The position numbers were made by a program, and so were the translations under genes. Positions 35,984 to 44,229 of a stretch of 64,000 nt of DNA are shown here, one piece after another. Source of the DNA: Bacteroidaceae bacterium (GTDB lineage Bacteria; Bacteroidota; Bacteroidia; Bacteroidales; Bacteroidaceae); assembly GCA_017427065.1 (NCBI GenBank), contig JAFRTL010000005.1, positions 124,001 through 188,000 on the forward strand, in the 5' to 3' direction. Below the pieces are notes generated by a model. That model was not told the origin of the DNA. It saw only the letters and a list, made by a program, of their open reading frames with translations, and ran no database searches. How positions within the stretch are numbered: the first letter of the stretch is position 1; each line of letters opens with the position of its first letter.

Positions 35984-38635
35984 TCAGAGTTTAAGTGTCA
36001 GACTTATGAAAGGCATGATGGGGAACATGCAGACGCCCTTCAGCTCTGGGCGGCTGCCAGTATAGCCCCAATAGACCGAGGAGACGTTCTGCTGGTTGTA
36101 AAGGTTATAGATGCCCAGATCGCATATCATCTCACCGATGCCTATGCTGCCGTGGTGACTCAGGCTCACGTCAAGACGGTGCACGGCAGGTAGTACGTAG
36201 CTATTGCGCTGTCCGTAGGTACTTGTACGTACTAGGTGCTGCACATAGGTGTCATTATAGTAGGCAAGCGTTATGTCTGCATAGGCAGGGTTGCTGCCGT
36301 AGTCGATGTCACTGCCGTCAGAGGTAGTGGGATAGTAGTTGTTGTACTCGTCAAAGACCTGTCCCACCAGCGTGGTGGTGGCGAAGGTCACGCGCCTGCC
36401 GCTCTGGATAGTCCATGCAGCTGACAGATCCCAGTTTTTGCTCAGGCGCTGGCTGATGCTCACATTGAAATTGTGGCGTCGGTCGCCCGAGGCGTAGAAC
36501 TCGCGCCCATCGTTGAGCACCATGCCCTCGCGGTCGAAGGTGCGGAGCGACTTGCTCCACGTGTAGCCCACCATCCCCGTGGTGTTGCCTATGGTCTTCT
36601 GCGCCAGTAGCTCCACGCCGTAGGCGCGTCCGCGTCCCTGCGCCGCCAGCTGGCTCCACGTGCTTTCCGTATAGAGCGAGGCACCCTCTCGGTACTCTGT
36701 CATGCCGTCCAGCCACTTGTAGTATCCTTCCACGGAGAGCTGTATGCCGCCTTTCAGCTCATGGCTGAGTCCCATCGACACTTGGTCGGAAGTACTGGGC
36801 TTCATCTTCCTGTCCATAGCTACCCATACTTCTGAGGGGGCAGTCAGGCTACCACTGCTCAAAAGGAACATGCCCTGCGACATGCGGGCATACGAAGCCT
36901 TCAGTGACGTGGATCTGCCCAATGACAGGCGCAACGAAGCCCGCGGCTCCAGCAGGAGTGAGCTCCTGCCGTCGGCATTATAGCCCTGCAGGCGCAAGCC
37001 GAGGTCTGCCTTCAGCCAGGGGGCCATCGTCCAGTCGTCCTCGGCATAGGCTGAGAAGGTCGTCAGCGTGCCCTTGCCTGTGACGAGGTTGGTCTTCCCG
37101 CTCTCTGACGTAGTATAGCGGTCGTCGCCCAGTCCCACGTTCCAGACAATCTGCTCGCTCAGTGCGGCCTTATGCCACGTATGCCGGCCTGCTTCCATCG
37201 TAGGTGTCAGTCTCAAAGTGCTGCCCTGCAACCCAAAGTGTAGATCATGGCGCTCGGGCAGCGTGTATGTAAGCTCCGCCCTTGCGCTCATGTCGTCCAC
37301 CTTGGAACGGTAGGCCGTCAGGCTCTCCGTGATGGTCTGCGAGTAGAGTTCTGCACCGTCATGTCCATGGTTCCATAGGTCGATTCCCACCCAACTGTCA
37401 GCGTAGGTGGCATGGCTGAGGCGGTAGTCGTAGCCGCTGTAGCTCGCGGAGGCGTCGAACCTGAGTGAAGGACTGAGCTGGTGCGTGTAGAGCAGACCGC
37501 CCAATAGGTTGTTCCAGTTGTTGCGTGTCTCACTGCGTTTTACATTGTCTATGTAGCCCTGCTTATCACTGGAGGTACTTCCGTCAGGATTCCAGCGTAT
37601 GTTCTTGTCGTAACGGTAGTTCTGGCTGGTCTCCAGCGGCGTGGCATTGTTCACGTCGTGTCCCATGTAGAACACAGCGGAGAGCCTTGCATCCTCAGAG
37701 AACCTATGCGTCAACTTGGCATTTACGTCGAAGTAGCGCATGTGGGCGTAGTCGTTCATCTGCCCGGGGTTGTCGTAGATCACCTCCTCCAGCATCGGCT
37801 TCACGATGGCGTTGAAGTAGGATACGCGGGCTGCTATATTATAAGAGGTGTGTCCCTTCCACAGCGGCCCTTCTGCCTGCAGGCGTGAGGAGAGCATGCC
37901 CGCAGTGACTGAGAGGCGGTGGCGCTGCATGTCGCCCTCGCGCAGGCTCACATCCACCACGCTGGAGAGTCGAGAACCGTAGCGGGCGGGGAAAGCTCCC
38001 TTGTAGAGCACCACGTCATCCATCACCTCGGCATTGACGGCAGAAGTGAAGCCCTGCAGGTGCTCGGGGTTGTAAAGCGTGATGCCATCGAGCGTGAACA
38101 GGTTTTGATCCTGCTCGCCGCCGCGCACATATATGCCAGCCTTGCCGTCGCCTGCCGACTGCACGCCTGGCAGTCTCTGCAGTGACTTCAGCACGTCAGT
38201 CTCACCCAGCAGTACGGGCATCTTGCGTACCTGCTCGGCACTCACGGCTATGGCGCTCATCTGCGAGCTCTGGATGCCGAAGTTGTGGCGCGTGCCATAG
38301 ACTTGCACTTCGCTCAGGTTCTGCGTGTCCTGTCGCAGCTGTATGTCCAGCTTCGTGTCACGTGTCAGCGTTAGCGTCTGCGTCTCGGAGGCGTAGCCCA
38401 CGTAGCTGAACACCAGTTCCAACGGCCTTCCGCTGGGCAGGGTGATGGTATAGCGCCCCGTGGTGTTGGTGGTGGTACCCGTACGGCGGTCGGTGTTATA
38501 GACCGTCACGCCAATCAGGGCCTCACCTGTGGCGGCATCCGTCACCTGCCCGCTCAGCACCACATTCTGGGCACTGAGGGAGGAACATAGTAGTGTGAAT
38601 AATACTGTGATGTAACAGTTTCTATGCATTTTCAT
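35984..38635 (-). CDS. TonB-dependent receptor with carboxypeptidase-like domain (locus 1)
   Basis: An 883-residue outer-membrane receptor. After the signal peptide comes a CarboxypepD_reg-like domain (VVLSGQVTDAATGEALIGV, GRYTITLPSG, VFSYVGYASE), then the plug (MPVLLGETDVLKSLQRLPGV, GIYVRGGEQDQNLFTLDGI) and a beta-barrel ending FISLTLKL. It imports an unknown substrate with TonB energy. The gene is clearly more GC-rich than its neighbours on both sides. It is a paralogue of the receptor at 47721, most similar in the plug and in the last 100 residues (GSIGIGEMICDLGIYNLYNQ). Confidence 0.96.
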   Translation of the reverse strand: MKMHRNCYITVLFTLLCSSLSAQNVVLSGQVTDAATGEALIGVTVYNTDRRTGTTTNTTGRYTITLPSGRPLELVFSYVGYASETQTLTLTRDTKLDIQLRQDTQNLSEVQVYGTRHNFGIQSSQMSAIAVSAEQVRKMPVLLGETDVLKSLQRLPGVQSAGDGKAGIYVRGGEQDQNLFTLDGITLYNPEHLQGFTSAVNAEVMDDVVLYKGAFPARYGSRLSSVVDVSLREGDMQRHRLSVTAGMLSSRLQAEGPLWKGHTSYNIAARVSYFNAIVKPMLEEVIYDNPGQMNDYAHMRYFDVNAKLTHRFSEDARLSAVFYMGHDVNNATPLETSQNYRYDKNIRWNPDGSTSSDKQGYIDNVKRSETRNNWNNLLGGLLYTHQLSPSLRFDASASYSGYDYRLSHATYADSWVGIDLWNHGHDGAELYSQTITESLTAYRSKVDDMSARAELTYTLPERHDLHFGLQGSTLRLTPTMEAGRHTWHKAALSEQIVWNVGLGDDRYTTSESGKTNLVTGKGTLTTFSAYAEDDWTMAPWLKADLGLRLQGYNADGRSSLLLEPRASLRLSLGRSTSLKASYARMSQGMFLLSSGSLTAPSEVWVAMDRKMKPSTSDQVSMGLSHELKGGIQLSVEGYYKWLDGMTEYREGASLYTESTWSQLAAQGRGRAYGVELLAQKTIGNTTGMVGYTWSKSLRTFDREGMVLNDGREFYASGDRRHNFNVSISQRLSKNWDLSAAWTIQSGRRVTFATTTLVGQVFDEYNNYYPTTSDGSDIDYGSNPAYADITLAYYNDTYVQHLVRTSTYGQRNSYVLPAVHRLDVSLSHHGSIGIGEMICDLGIYNLYNQQNVSSVYWGYTGSRPELKGVCMFPIMPFISLTLKL

Positions 38636-38680
38636 GTCTATTAGTTTTGTAGTAGTGTGTCTATTCTTTAATCCAGCATT

Positions 38681-39280
38681 TTAATAGTAATGATGCACAG
38701 TTTCCCAAGGTTGTTTTATTATATCATCCCACCCGTCATCATCAAGGTCTAAGGAATACTTAAAATAAGCTACTGATTTCTCACAAAACCGACTCAAAAT
38801 TTTAAAACCATCTGAACATTTGTTTTCATTGTATGAAGGATCGTCTATAGACACATAATCTACGAAGGTTGGAGGATAAACTGATTTAGCTATTAGCACA
38901 TTTCCATCTTTGTCCAATACTTGAATATATTCACTTGACAAATTCATGGGATTATCGCCAAAATAGAATATGAAAGTGCAATATTTATCCCCAAGGAGAT
39001 TTTCTTCCCCATGTCTAATACAATAGACCTTGTAAGGTTCTGCATTATCAGGTATTGGGGTGACGATAAGTTCACCCTTAGGCTTTATGGAATCGTTATC
39101 CATTCCAATATTATCATCGCTGCATGATGCTTCAATAGATGCAATAAGCAAAATTAAAACAAAAACAAAGTATCCTCTTATAGATAAATACCTCCACCAA
39201 ACTTTTTTACATAAACAAGTGAAGGGAGCCCCCTTCACTTGTTTATCCATATTCACTCGTTTATCCATAGAGAATCTCAT
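38681..39280 (-). CDS. Unknown small lipoprotein (locus 1)
   Basis: The frame gives 199 residues. A hydrophobic segment (GYFVFVLILLIASIEASC) ends in a lipobox-like Cys followed by SDDN. The N-terminus before it is odd: it translates a perfect 16-bp inverted repeat and two 18-bp direct repeats (39211-39269), so the true start may be within it (ATG at 39280, 39268 or 39250). The mature part carries IVTPIPDNAEPYKVYCIRHG and ends LDDDGWDDIIKQPWE. It overlaps the upstream lipoprotein gene by 20 bases if the first ATG is used. It takes the same locus position as the gene at 47302 but is not clearly alike. Confidence 0.65.
   Translation of the reverse strand: MRFSMDKRVNMDKQVKGAPFTCLCKKVWWRYLSIRGYFVFVLILLIASIEASCSDDNIGMDNDSIKPKGELIVTPIPDNAEPYKVYCIRHGEENLLGDKYCTFIFYFGDNPMNLSSEYIQVLDKDGNVLIAKSVYPPTFVDYVSIDDPSYNENKCSDGFKILSRFCEKSVAYFKYSLDLDDDGWDDIIKQPWETVHHYY
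39211..39269. repeat. 16-bp perfect inverted repeat plus 18-bp direct repeat
   Basis: ATAAACAAGTGAAGGG (39211-39226) and CCCTTCACTTGTTTAT (39231-39246) are exact inverted copies with a four-base loop AGCC. The right arm also opens a tandem direct repeat: TTCACTTGTTTATCCATA (39234-39251) and TTCACTCGTTTATCCATA (39252-39269). It lies over the 5' end of the small lipoprotein gene. No T-run follows on either strand. Confidence 0.85.
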
Positions 39281-40004
39281 CTACATATAACTTGTTTACA
39301 TTGTATGAAGAATAATATCCCCTAACAAAGACTTCAGTCCAACCTTGATCTGTAGTTTTAAACTGGCAGAAGTTACTATAGCTAACAGTATATAACGGAT
39401 CCACAGCACTGAATTCCCATGAAAGATTTGTTATTGCATAACTGGATGAGAAATAGGCATAATATAAAGTGTTTGGTTCAAGATAAACATTTCCGTGTGG
39501 ATATACTTCTACATTATCAGAGGCTCGATAAACATGTATTGTACAATACTTCCTTAATGGACCATTTACACCAATAGCCATGGTACATATTCCAGCTATT
39601 GAGTTGTCACTGTAGCGCATAATCCCTGTCAAAGTTACATCTCCGCCACTAGAAGAACTAGCTGGGGTTAGTTTGATTTTGTTACCACTACTACTTACTT
39701 GACTTAAAAGACTAGTATTATATGACCAATCAATGGTAGTTACACCAAATGGAGTTGATTCAATTTTATATTCTTTCTGTTGCGTTCCACATATCATATC
39801 ATCACCTGTTATAGTATAAACTGTAGTAATGGATGTAAGTTCTGCTAACTGTTCTTCAGTTAGTTCATCAATAACATTTGTGCGAGTAGTAGCCTGTTTT
39901 TCTAGAACTGCATTTTGTTCCAACACTTCTTCCAAACCATTCTGGCAAGAAGCTACCAGCAAACCTAAGGTCAGGCTTGCAAACAATAATTTCGTTATTT
40001 TCAT
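39261..40004 (-). CDS. SCQNGLEEVLEQ lipoprotein (locus 1)
   Basis: A 247-residue lipoprotein with signal LLFASLTLGLLVASC. The mature start QNGLEEVLEQNAVLEKQATTR is nearly the same as in its paralogue at 46493, while the rest diverges, though both keep GVNGP/GINGP, an HxxIxVxRxSD-like strand and the YLEPNTLYYAYFSSS segment. The protein looks all-beta and secreted to the surface. I do not know the family. It sits between DUF3244 and the small lipoprotein in both loci. Confidence 0.82.
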   Translation of the reverse strand: MKITKLLFASLTLGLLVASCQNGLEEVLEQNAVLEKQATTRTNVIDELTEEQLAELTSITTVYTITGDDMICGTQQKEYKIESTPFGVTTIDWSYNTSLLSQVSSSGNKIKLTPASSSSGGDVTLTGIMRYSDNSIAGICTMAIGVNGPLRKYCTIHVYRASDNVEVYPHGNVYLEPNTLYYAYFSSSYAITNLSWEFSAVDPLYTVSYSNFCQFKTTDQGWTEVFVRGYYSSYNVNKLYVDEILYG

Positions 40005-40054
40005 ATTGTTTAGATTTTAATTGTTTATTATAAAGTTTCTTATAGATGATGAGT

Positions 40055-40444
40055 CTATTCATCAACTATCTGCCCAACGATATACAATGCAGGGGAGTTA
40101 ATCACTATTTCATAAGGATAACAGTTGTCTGGAGTGATGAACAACGTCATACCTGTAGTGATAGTTACAGAGGACAGATTAACAACTATGTTCTCCAAAT
40201 CATCCGTCACCGTAATATCCGCATCTGGTAACGTACCTGTAAATATTATACATAGGGTGTTGTTGATACTTTCAACATCCATATCAAGATAATAATCGTC
40301 AGGGGAACGAGCAGGAGTTTTCTCTCTTTCTTCTGTAATTATAATCTTAGGCTTATTCTCGTCCATTCCGAAATTGGCAGCTTTGGCATTTACTGGCAGA
40401 ATGGACAAAGCCATTAATGCAGCTGCAATAATAACACTTTTCAT
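40055..40444 (-). CDS. DUF3244 exported protein (locus 1)
   Basis: A 129-residue exported protein (signal IIAAALMALSILPVNAKA) with the Bacteroidota DUF3244 pattern: NNTLCIIFTGTLPDADITV, then a predicted beta-sandwich ending YPYEIVINSPALYIVGQIVDE. The paralogue at 46060 keeps the same two blocks (NNCLEISFSGSLTDVNIVI and YPYDIEITSSTINIVGIIYVE). Function unknown. It is the first gene after the doublet-operator promoter at 40472-40575. Confidence 0.8.
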   Translation of the reverse strand: MKSVIIAAALMALSILPVNAKAANFGMDENKPKIIITEEREKTPARSPDDYYLDMDVESINNTLCIIFTGTLPDADITVTDDLENIVVNLSSVTITTGMTLFITPDNCYPYEIVINSPALYIVGQIVDE

Positions 40445-40471
40445 AATATTAATAGATTAGTAACTCAATTG

Positions 40472-40504
40472 CGAATATATAATAAAAAAAACTGGGAAAA
40501 CAAA
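40472..40504 (-). promoter_or_regulatory. Promoter of locus 1 (DUF3244 to DUF4249 operon)
   Basis: On the minus strand TTTG (40504-40501), a 21-base spacer and TATATTCG (40479-40472). The -33 element lies in the loop of an inverted repeat, ACTGGGAA (40491 side) and TTCCCAGT (40505-40512). Confidence 0.65.
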
Positions 40505-40509
40505 TTCCC

Positions 40510-40575
40510 AGTCACACTTATTTTATACTATATACCTGAATGTCAGTACACTAAATAAAAAAGGCAGTCACACTT
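40510..40575 (-). promoter_or_regulatory. Doublet operator AAGTGTGACT, locus 1
   Basis: On the minus strand AAGTGTGACT occurs at 40575-40566 and at 40519-40510, exactly 56 bases apart. The distal box lies four bases past the stop of the TPR regulator gene, the proximal box just upstream of the -33 element. Locus 2 has the same pair with the same 56-base spacing. Likely binding sites of the locus regulators (inference). Confidence 0.65.
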
Positions 40576-40578
40576 TCA

Positions 40579-42342
40579 TTATGTTTCGTAAGAGTTCATG
40601 CGTTTTTTCATTCGATAACGACGTTGGTTTATTGCATGTGTAGAGGTTGTACCAAGGCTGATAGCTATAGCTTTTGTATCAAAGTCTGTGCGTTGTTCCA
40701 AGATGTAAAGCAGTATGTCATCATCTTGAAGAAGTGGATATCGTTCTTTCAATTCCCGTACCATCTGCTTGTTAAGGCTAAACAGAACCGACCGTAGCTT
40801 TTCACAATCTGAATTATTTAAAGTATGTTTTAACTCATTACCCTCTGAAGATTTTCGGAGTTCTTTTATCTTCTGATAAATCTTAGTTTGAGTAAACTGC
40901 CAATTCTCCAAGTGGCGAATCTGCTGAGTTGATTGTTCAATTTGTTGTTCACGCTCTGCAATTTGTCGGAGAAGTGTTTGTTCATGCTGCAACAAATCAT
41001 TCAGGTACTCTTCTTGTATTTCCTGTGAATGAAGCAGTTGCCGTATATCTTTTTCTAATTGTTCTTTTTCTGTTTTAAGTGTTCCCAAGGTTATCAAGTT
41101 CTTCTCCATGGCGCAATGCAAAATTGCAAGTTTTTCTACATTTTCATTAAGTTTGGCATTTAGCTGTTTCTTTTCTTTGTGACGTTTATATAAATAATAT
41201 AATAAGGTGAGAAGTAGAAGGAGGAGAATAAAGGCCGAGATAATAATAATAATAATTTGGTCTCGTTTTCCCCTTGCTTGCTCATCCTGTACTCGTAGTT
41301 CAGTTTTATGTTCATGTATCAGGTTACTGATTTCTGTATCACGCTCCTCTGTATATAGTGAGTCAATAATAGAAACATGCTCTTCCAGATAGTGAGAAGC
41401 TTTTTCATAATCACCACGATATTTCTCAATCTGATATAGATTAAGCAAGGTGGTCAGTCTATGTCTTTCGTACTTTGTGGTGTCTATGCTTAAATTCAAA
41501 TAATAAATCGCACTATCTATTTGATCTAAATCGTATAAGATTCCACCATATGTTCCATAATATAATCTTCTCTTAGAATTATTGACAGCATGGTTAATAG
41601 CTTTACGTTCAAATAATAAAGCAGAATCTGGATGGGAGTAATAATAATGATATAATGCAAGATTATGCTCCATTTGTGGTATCAAAATAGAATCTTGGGA
41701 ATGAATGGCACATTTTAAGGCCTCATTAGCATAATAGAAAGCAGAGTCAACTTTGTCATTCATAATATAATAATCTGATATACCACTTAAGGCAATAGCT
41801 TTATCTTTATCTTTCTCACAAACAGATAGCATCTCTCTATATGAAGATACGGATTCTTCAAAGTGTTTGTTATCTTCATAAAGGATTCCCAAAGAACTAT
41901 GAATTAATCTTTTTATCTCTTTAACGTTTGGAAAATCTCGTATAATTGTAAGGCCGTCTTGTAATAGTTCAATAGCCCTCTCAGTCTGCCCTAATTCTTC
42001 TTCTAACCTTCCTTTATAGAGTAGTGCTGTGGCACGTTCAGGGGTGGACTTCTTATAATAGCTAAGGGAGACATCTAACAAAGAGTCACAAGGTAACAAA
42101 GGACGATAAGTCTTATTAGTAGCTTTTGCCAACAGCAGGGCATAGTGGGCAGTTTCTTTCTTTGATAGCTGTTGCTTGAAGTGTAGTGAATCAAGCAGGG
42201 AAAAAGCACTGTCCGGATGATCTTCCATCAGTGCCTCCGCTTGTTGTAAAATAGACTCTACTTGTGGATTACTACTGTTACAAGATGCTAATATCATCAG
42301 GAAACAAAGGTAGAAACAATATGAAAATACTTTGGTTTTCAA
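40579..42342 (-). CDS. TPR / transmembrane / coiled-coil / HTH regulator (locus 1)
   Basis: Predicted 587 residues from a TTG start at 42342 (MKTKVFSYCFYLCFLMILASC), chosen because it lines up with the ATG of the paralogue at 44230; a TTG at 42372 is possible. A lipobox-like N-terminus leads to TPR-like helices (about 30-330), a TM helix (about 357-380, IIIIIISAFILLLLLL), a coiled coil (about 385-480) and a C-terminal HTH-like end (LQDDDILLYILEQRT, AIAISLGTTS, NQRRYRMKKRM). The layout suggests a one-protein sensor: TPR outside, DNA-binding end in the cytoplasm. Related to DUF6377-type TPR regulators. It probably controls the neighbouring locus. Confidence 0.82.
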   Translation of the reverse strand: MKTKVFSYCFYLCFLMILASCNSSNPQVESILQQAEALMEDHPDSAFSLLDSLHFKQQLSKKETAHYALLLAKATNKTYRPLLPCDSLLDVSLSYYKKSTPERATALLYKGRLEEELGQTERAIELLQDGLTIIRDFPNVKEIKRLIHSSLGILYEDNKHFEESVSSYREMLSVCEKDKDKAIALSGISDYYIMNDKVDSAFYYANEALKCAIHSQDSILIPQMEHNLALYHYYYSHPDSALLFERKAINHAVNNSKRRLYYGTYGGILYDLDQIDSAIYYLNLSIDTTKYERHRLTTLLNLYQIEKYRGDYEKASHYLEEHVSIIDSLYTEERDTEISNLIHEHKTELRVQDEQARGKRDQIIIIIISAFILLLLLLTLLYYLYKRHKEKKQLNAKLNENVEKLAILHCAMEKNLITLGTLKTEKEQLEKDIRQLLHSQEIQEEYLNDLLQHEQTLLRQIAEREQQIEQSTQQIRHLENWQFTQTKIYQKIKELRKSSEGNELKHTLNNSDCEKLRSVLFSLNKQMVRELKERYPLLQDDDILLYILEQRTDFDTKAIAISLGTTSTHAINQRRYRMKKRMNSYET

Positions 42343-42385
42343 TATAATAATAAATGCTAAGTTGAAATTCAAATTATAACAGCCT

Positions 42386-42417
42386 CAAATGTAAGAAGTT
42401 TTCTTGAAACAACCAAA
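42386..42417 (-). promoter_or_regulatory. Promoter of the locus 1 regulator
   Basis: On the minus strand TTTG (42417-42414), a 20-base spacer and TACATTTG (42393-42386). It leaves about 38 bases before the TTG start at 42342. Confidence 0.6.
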
Positions 42418-42445
42418 TAGCAAATACTCACGATGACTTCACTAC

Positions 42446-42465
42446 TCTTTTTTTACCAAAAGTCG
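42446..42465 (-). promoter_or_regulatory. 20-mer shared with the HU-like gene promoter
   Basis: On the minus strand CGACTTTTGGTAAAAAAAGA, an exact copy of 58049-58068 (+). It lies 30 bases upstream of the regulator -33 element. Confidence 0.6.
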
Positions 42466-42571
42466 GACGAGTTTCCAGAAACACAAGGTTTTTCTGCGGA
42501 AATGTCCAGCATTACTATATGTAATATTGAAGTATTTTTCTAATAATAGTGGACGTTTTGGCGAAAAAGCC

Positions 42572-42601
42572 TTGCGTTTCTGAAAAAACAAACTAATTTT
42601 G
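42572..42601 (+). promoter_or_regulatory. Promoter of the 232-residue orphan gene
   Basis: TTG (42572-42574), a 19-base spacer and TAATTTTG (42594-42601), 22 bases ahead of the ATG at 42624. Confidence 0.65.
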
Positions 42602-42623
42602 CGCCGTTTTTATAGTTTGTCAG

Positions 42624-43322
42624 ATGGTAAGACATGTATTATTCTACTCCCTGCGTGGAGTCTTCTCTGCAAATCTTATAGAGGCTGGCATCGTATTCTT
42701 CAAAGCCATTATTGAGCATTTGGCAGAGAGTAAAAGGAGAGAAGAAATATCTATAGTGAAAATTAATAAGTTAGAAGAAAGAGTCGCTATTATCGAGAGG
42801 AGGAGTCATATATACAATATTGAGAACCAACAACTTATAAGAATAAATAAGACACGAGGTCGCAGAAAAGATGTACTACTGACAAAAAGAGTTAATGAAG
42901 AAGAATTATTGAATGCCATTAAAGATTATTTGCACGGACGGAGAATAGATAATGATGAGGTTGATTTGACAAAATATGTGATACCTACTCCACGATTTGC
43001 AATCTTCCTTTATCAAATTCTTGATAGAAAAGGATTAATCGTTCATGGAGAGAAGCCACAGATGAGGTATTCTGCTTATGGGCGTTTCTTACAGCAATGT
43101 ACTGGGTTGAACTATGCCCCTGCTAGGCAAAACTATGTGAGAATGATGAACTGCTACAATGCTTTCTGTTGTGATGGCAAGGAGATTAAGCTATATGAAC
43201 TTGATCTGTTTAACATACCAATCGGATTCAAGCAAAGGTCAGACGCAGAGCTCTTAAAGAAGCAATACGACTACTTGGAAACACAACTTTGCTTACACCC
43301 ATTCTTTCAGAAAATACTCTAA
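42624..43322 (+). CDS. Unknown 232-residue protein
   Basis: I do not recognise the family. The first 75 residues contain a hydrophobic start and a coiled-coil-like stretch (ESKRREEISIVKINKLEERVAIIERR). The middle is basic (NKTRGRRKDVLLTKRVNEEE). The C-terminal half (about 115-225) reads like a helical, possibly winged-helix, domain: TPRFAIFLYQILDRKGLI and YSAYGRFLQQCTGLNYAPAR. It has a good promoter and lies in the centre between the two mirror loci, upstream of a DUF5675 gene. A mobile-element accessory protein is possible. Confidence 0.6.
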   Translation: MVRHVLFYSLRGVFSANLIEAGIVFFKAIIEHLAESKRREEISIVKINKLEERVAIIERRSHIYNIENQQLIRINKTRGRRKDVLLTKRVNEEELLNAIKDYLHGRRIDNDEVDLTKYVIPTPRFAIFLYQILDRKGLIVHGEKPQMRYSAYGRFLQQCTGLNYAPARQNYVRMMNCYNAFCCDGKEIKLYELDLFNIPIGFKQRSDAELLKKQYDYLETQLCLHPFFQKIL

Positions 43323-43513
43323 AAAAGATTTCAAGGAATTGAATTCTTTGATACCAGGAAGTTTTCTTTGCGTTCTTTGAATTCTTTGTTCTTCGAACAC
43401 TACTATTGTTCATCTATGTTTGCACTGTCATTGCAAAAAGGTATTGATATGCTGGCCAGCTAATTAGTTCCTTGGGTTCTTTGACAATGTTTCATTGTAT
43501 AAAAACAAAGAAT

Positions 43514-43948
43514 ATGAGAACAAAGAAAGAAGAAAGAATAATAAAATGGGAGTTGCATCGTGTAGCTCGGAAAGAAGACTGTACAATAGGTCATTTCTAT
43601 TGTGGTGGCATAAAGATCTGTGATACACTGGAACCACACTGTATAGACTGGCAGAAAGAAAAGAAAGTGTATGGGCAGACGGCCATCCCTGAAGGGGAAT
43701 ATCGCTGTGTGATAGGTTATTCCACACGTTTCAAGGCTCAGCGTCCTTATCTGGAGAATGTGCCACACTTTAGCGGCATCATGATTCATGAGGGGCGTGA
43801 TGTCCGTAGTACTAAAGGTTGCATTTTAGTTGGCACTCTGCTGCCTCACGATCGGTTGATTTACTCCAAAGCAGCACTTGAGAAAATAATGGAGAAACTG
43901 AGGTATGCTGAAAAAACAGGACAGGAAGTCTGGCTAACCATTTACTGA
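43514..43948 (+). CDS. DUF5675 family protein
   Basis: A 144-residue protein from the ATG at 43514 (MRTKKEERIIKWELHR); the frame runs 14 codons further upstream. It has the DUF5675 pattern: CTIGHFYCGGIKICDTLEP, the substrate-like YGQTAIPEGEYRCVIGYS, then RPYLENVPHFSGIMIHEGR and GCILVG. The His and Cys placement recalls the L,D-transpeptidase or lysozyme-like fold proposed for this family, which is common in phages and integrated elements. It has its own terminator. Its cellular role is not known. Confidence 0.82.
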   Translation: MRTKKEERIIKWELHRVARKEDCTIGHFYCGGIKICDTLEPHCIDWQKEKKVYGQTAIPEGEYRCVIGYSTRFKAQRPYLENVPHFSGIMIHEGRDVRSTKGCILVGTLLPHDRLIYSKAALEKIMEKLRYAEKTGQEVWLTIY

Positions 43949-43957
43949 TAAACTGAA

Positions 43958-43986
43958 GGGGTGAGTTAAAAAACTCACCCCTTTTT
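43958..43986 (+). terminator. Rho-independent terminator after DUF5675
   Basis: GGGGTGAGTT (43958-43967) pairs perfectly with AACTCACCCC (43972-43981), then five T. Confidence 0.9.
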
Positions 43987-44049
43987 ATATTCTAAACCTT
44001 TCAAAGATGGAGTAATGTTCAAATTATGGACTTATCCTGTTCATAACAT

Positions 44050-44115
44050 AAGTGTGACTACTCTTTTATCGTAATCTATTGATGACAAATTAATTAAGGA
44101 AAATAAAGTGTGATT
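44050..44115 (+). promoter_or_regulatory. Doublet operator AAGTGTGAYT, locus 2
   Basis: AAGTGTGACT at 44050-44059 and AAGTGTGATT at 44106-44115, starts exactly 56 bases apart, as in locus 1. The proximal copy runs into TGGGAATTTGTGTTTTCAG, the same block seen in locus 1 (there CTGGGAATTTGTTTTCCCAG). Confidence 0.65.
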
Positions 44116-44120
44116 GGGAA

Positions 44121-44154
44121 TTTGTGTTTTCAGTCAATATTTGTTTTATATTCG
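44121..44154 (+). promoter_or_regulatory. Promoter of locus 2
   Basis: TTTG (44121-44124), a 22-base spacer and TATATTCG (44147-44154). The same -7 sequence is used in locus 1. Confidence 0.55.
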
Positions 44155-44229
44155 CAACAAAGTTGCACTATTATATAAATGATTTTTTTATCTAATGATA
44201 CGGTATTAATAATACTTATATTCATAATA

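Noticed and set aside
35497-36193. Plus-strand frames of 117-152 codons
   Set aside because: Opposite the DUF4249 and TonB genes; GC-rich shadow frames with His/Arg-rich products.
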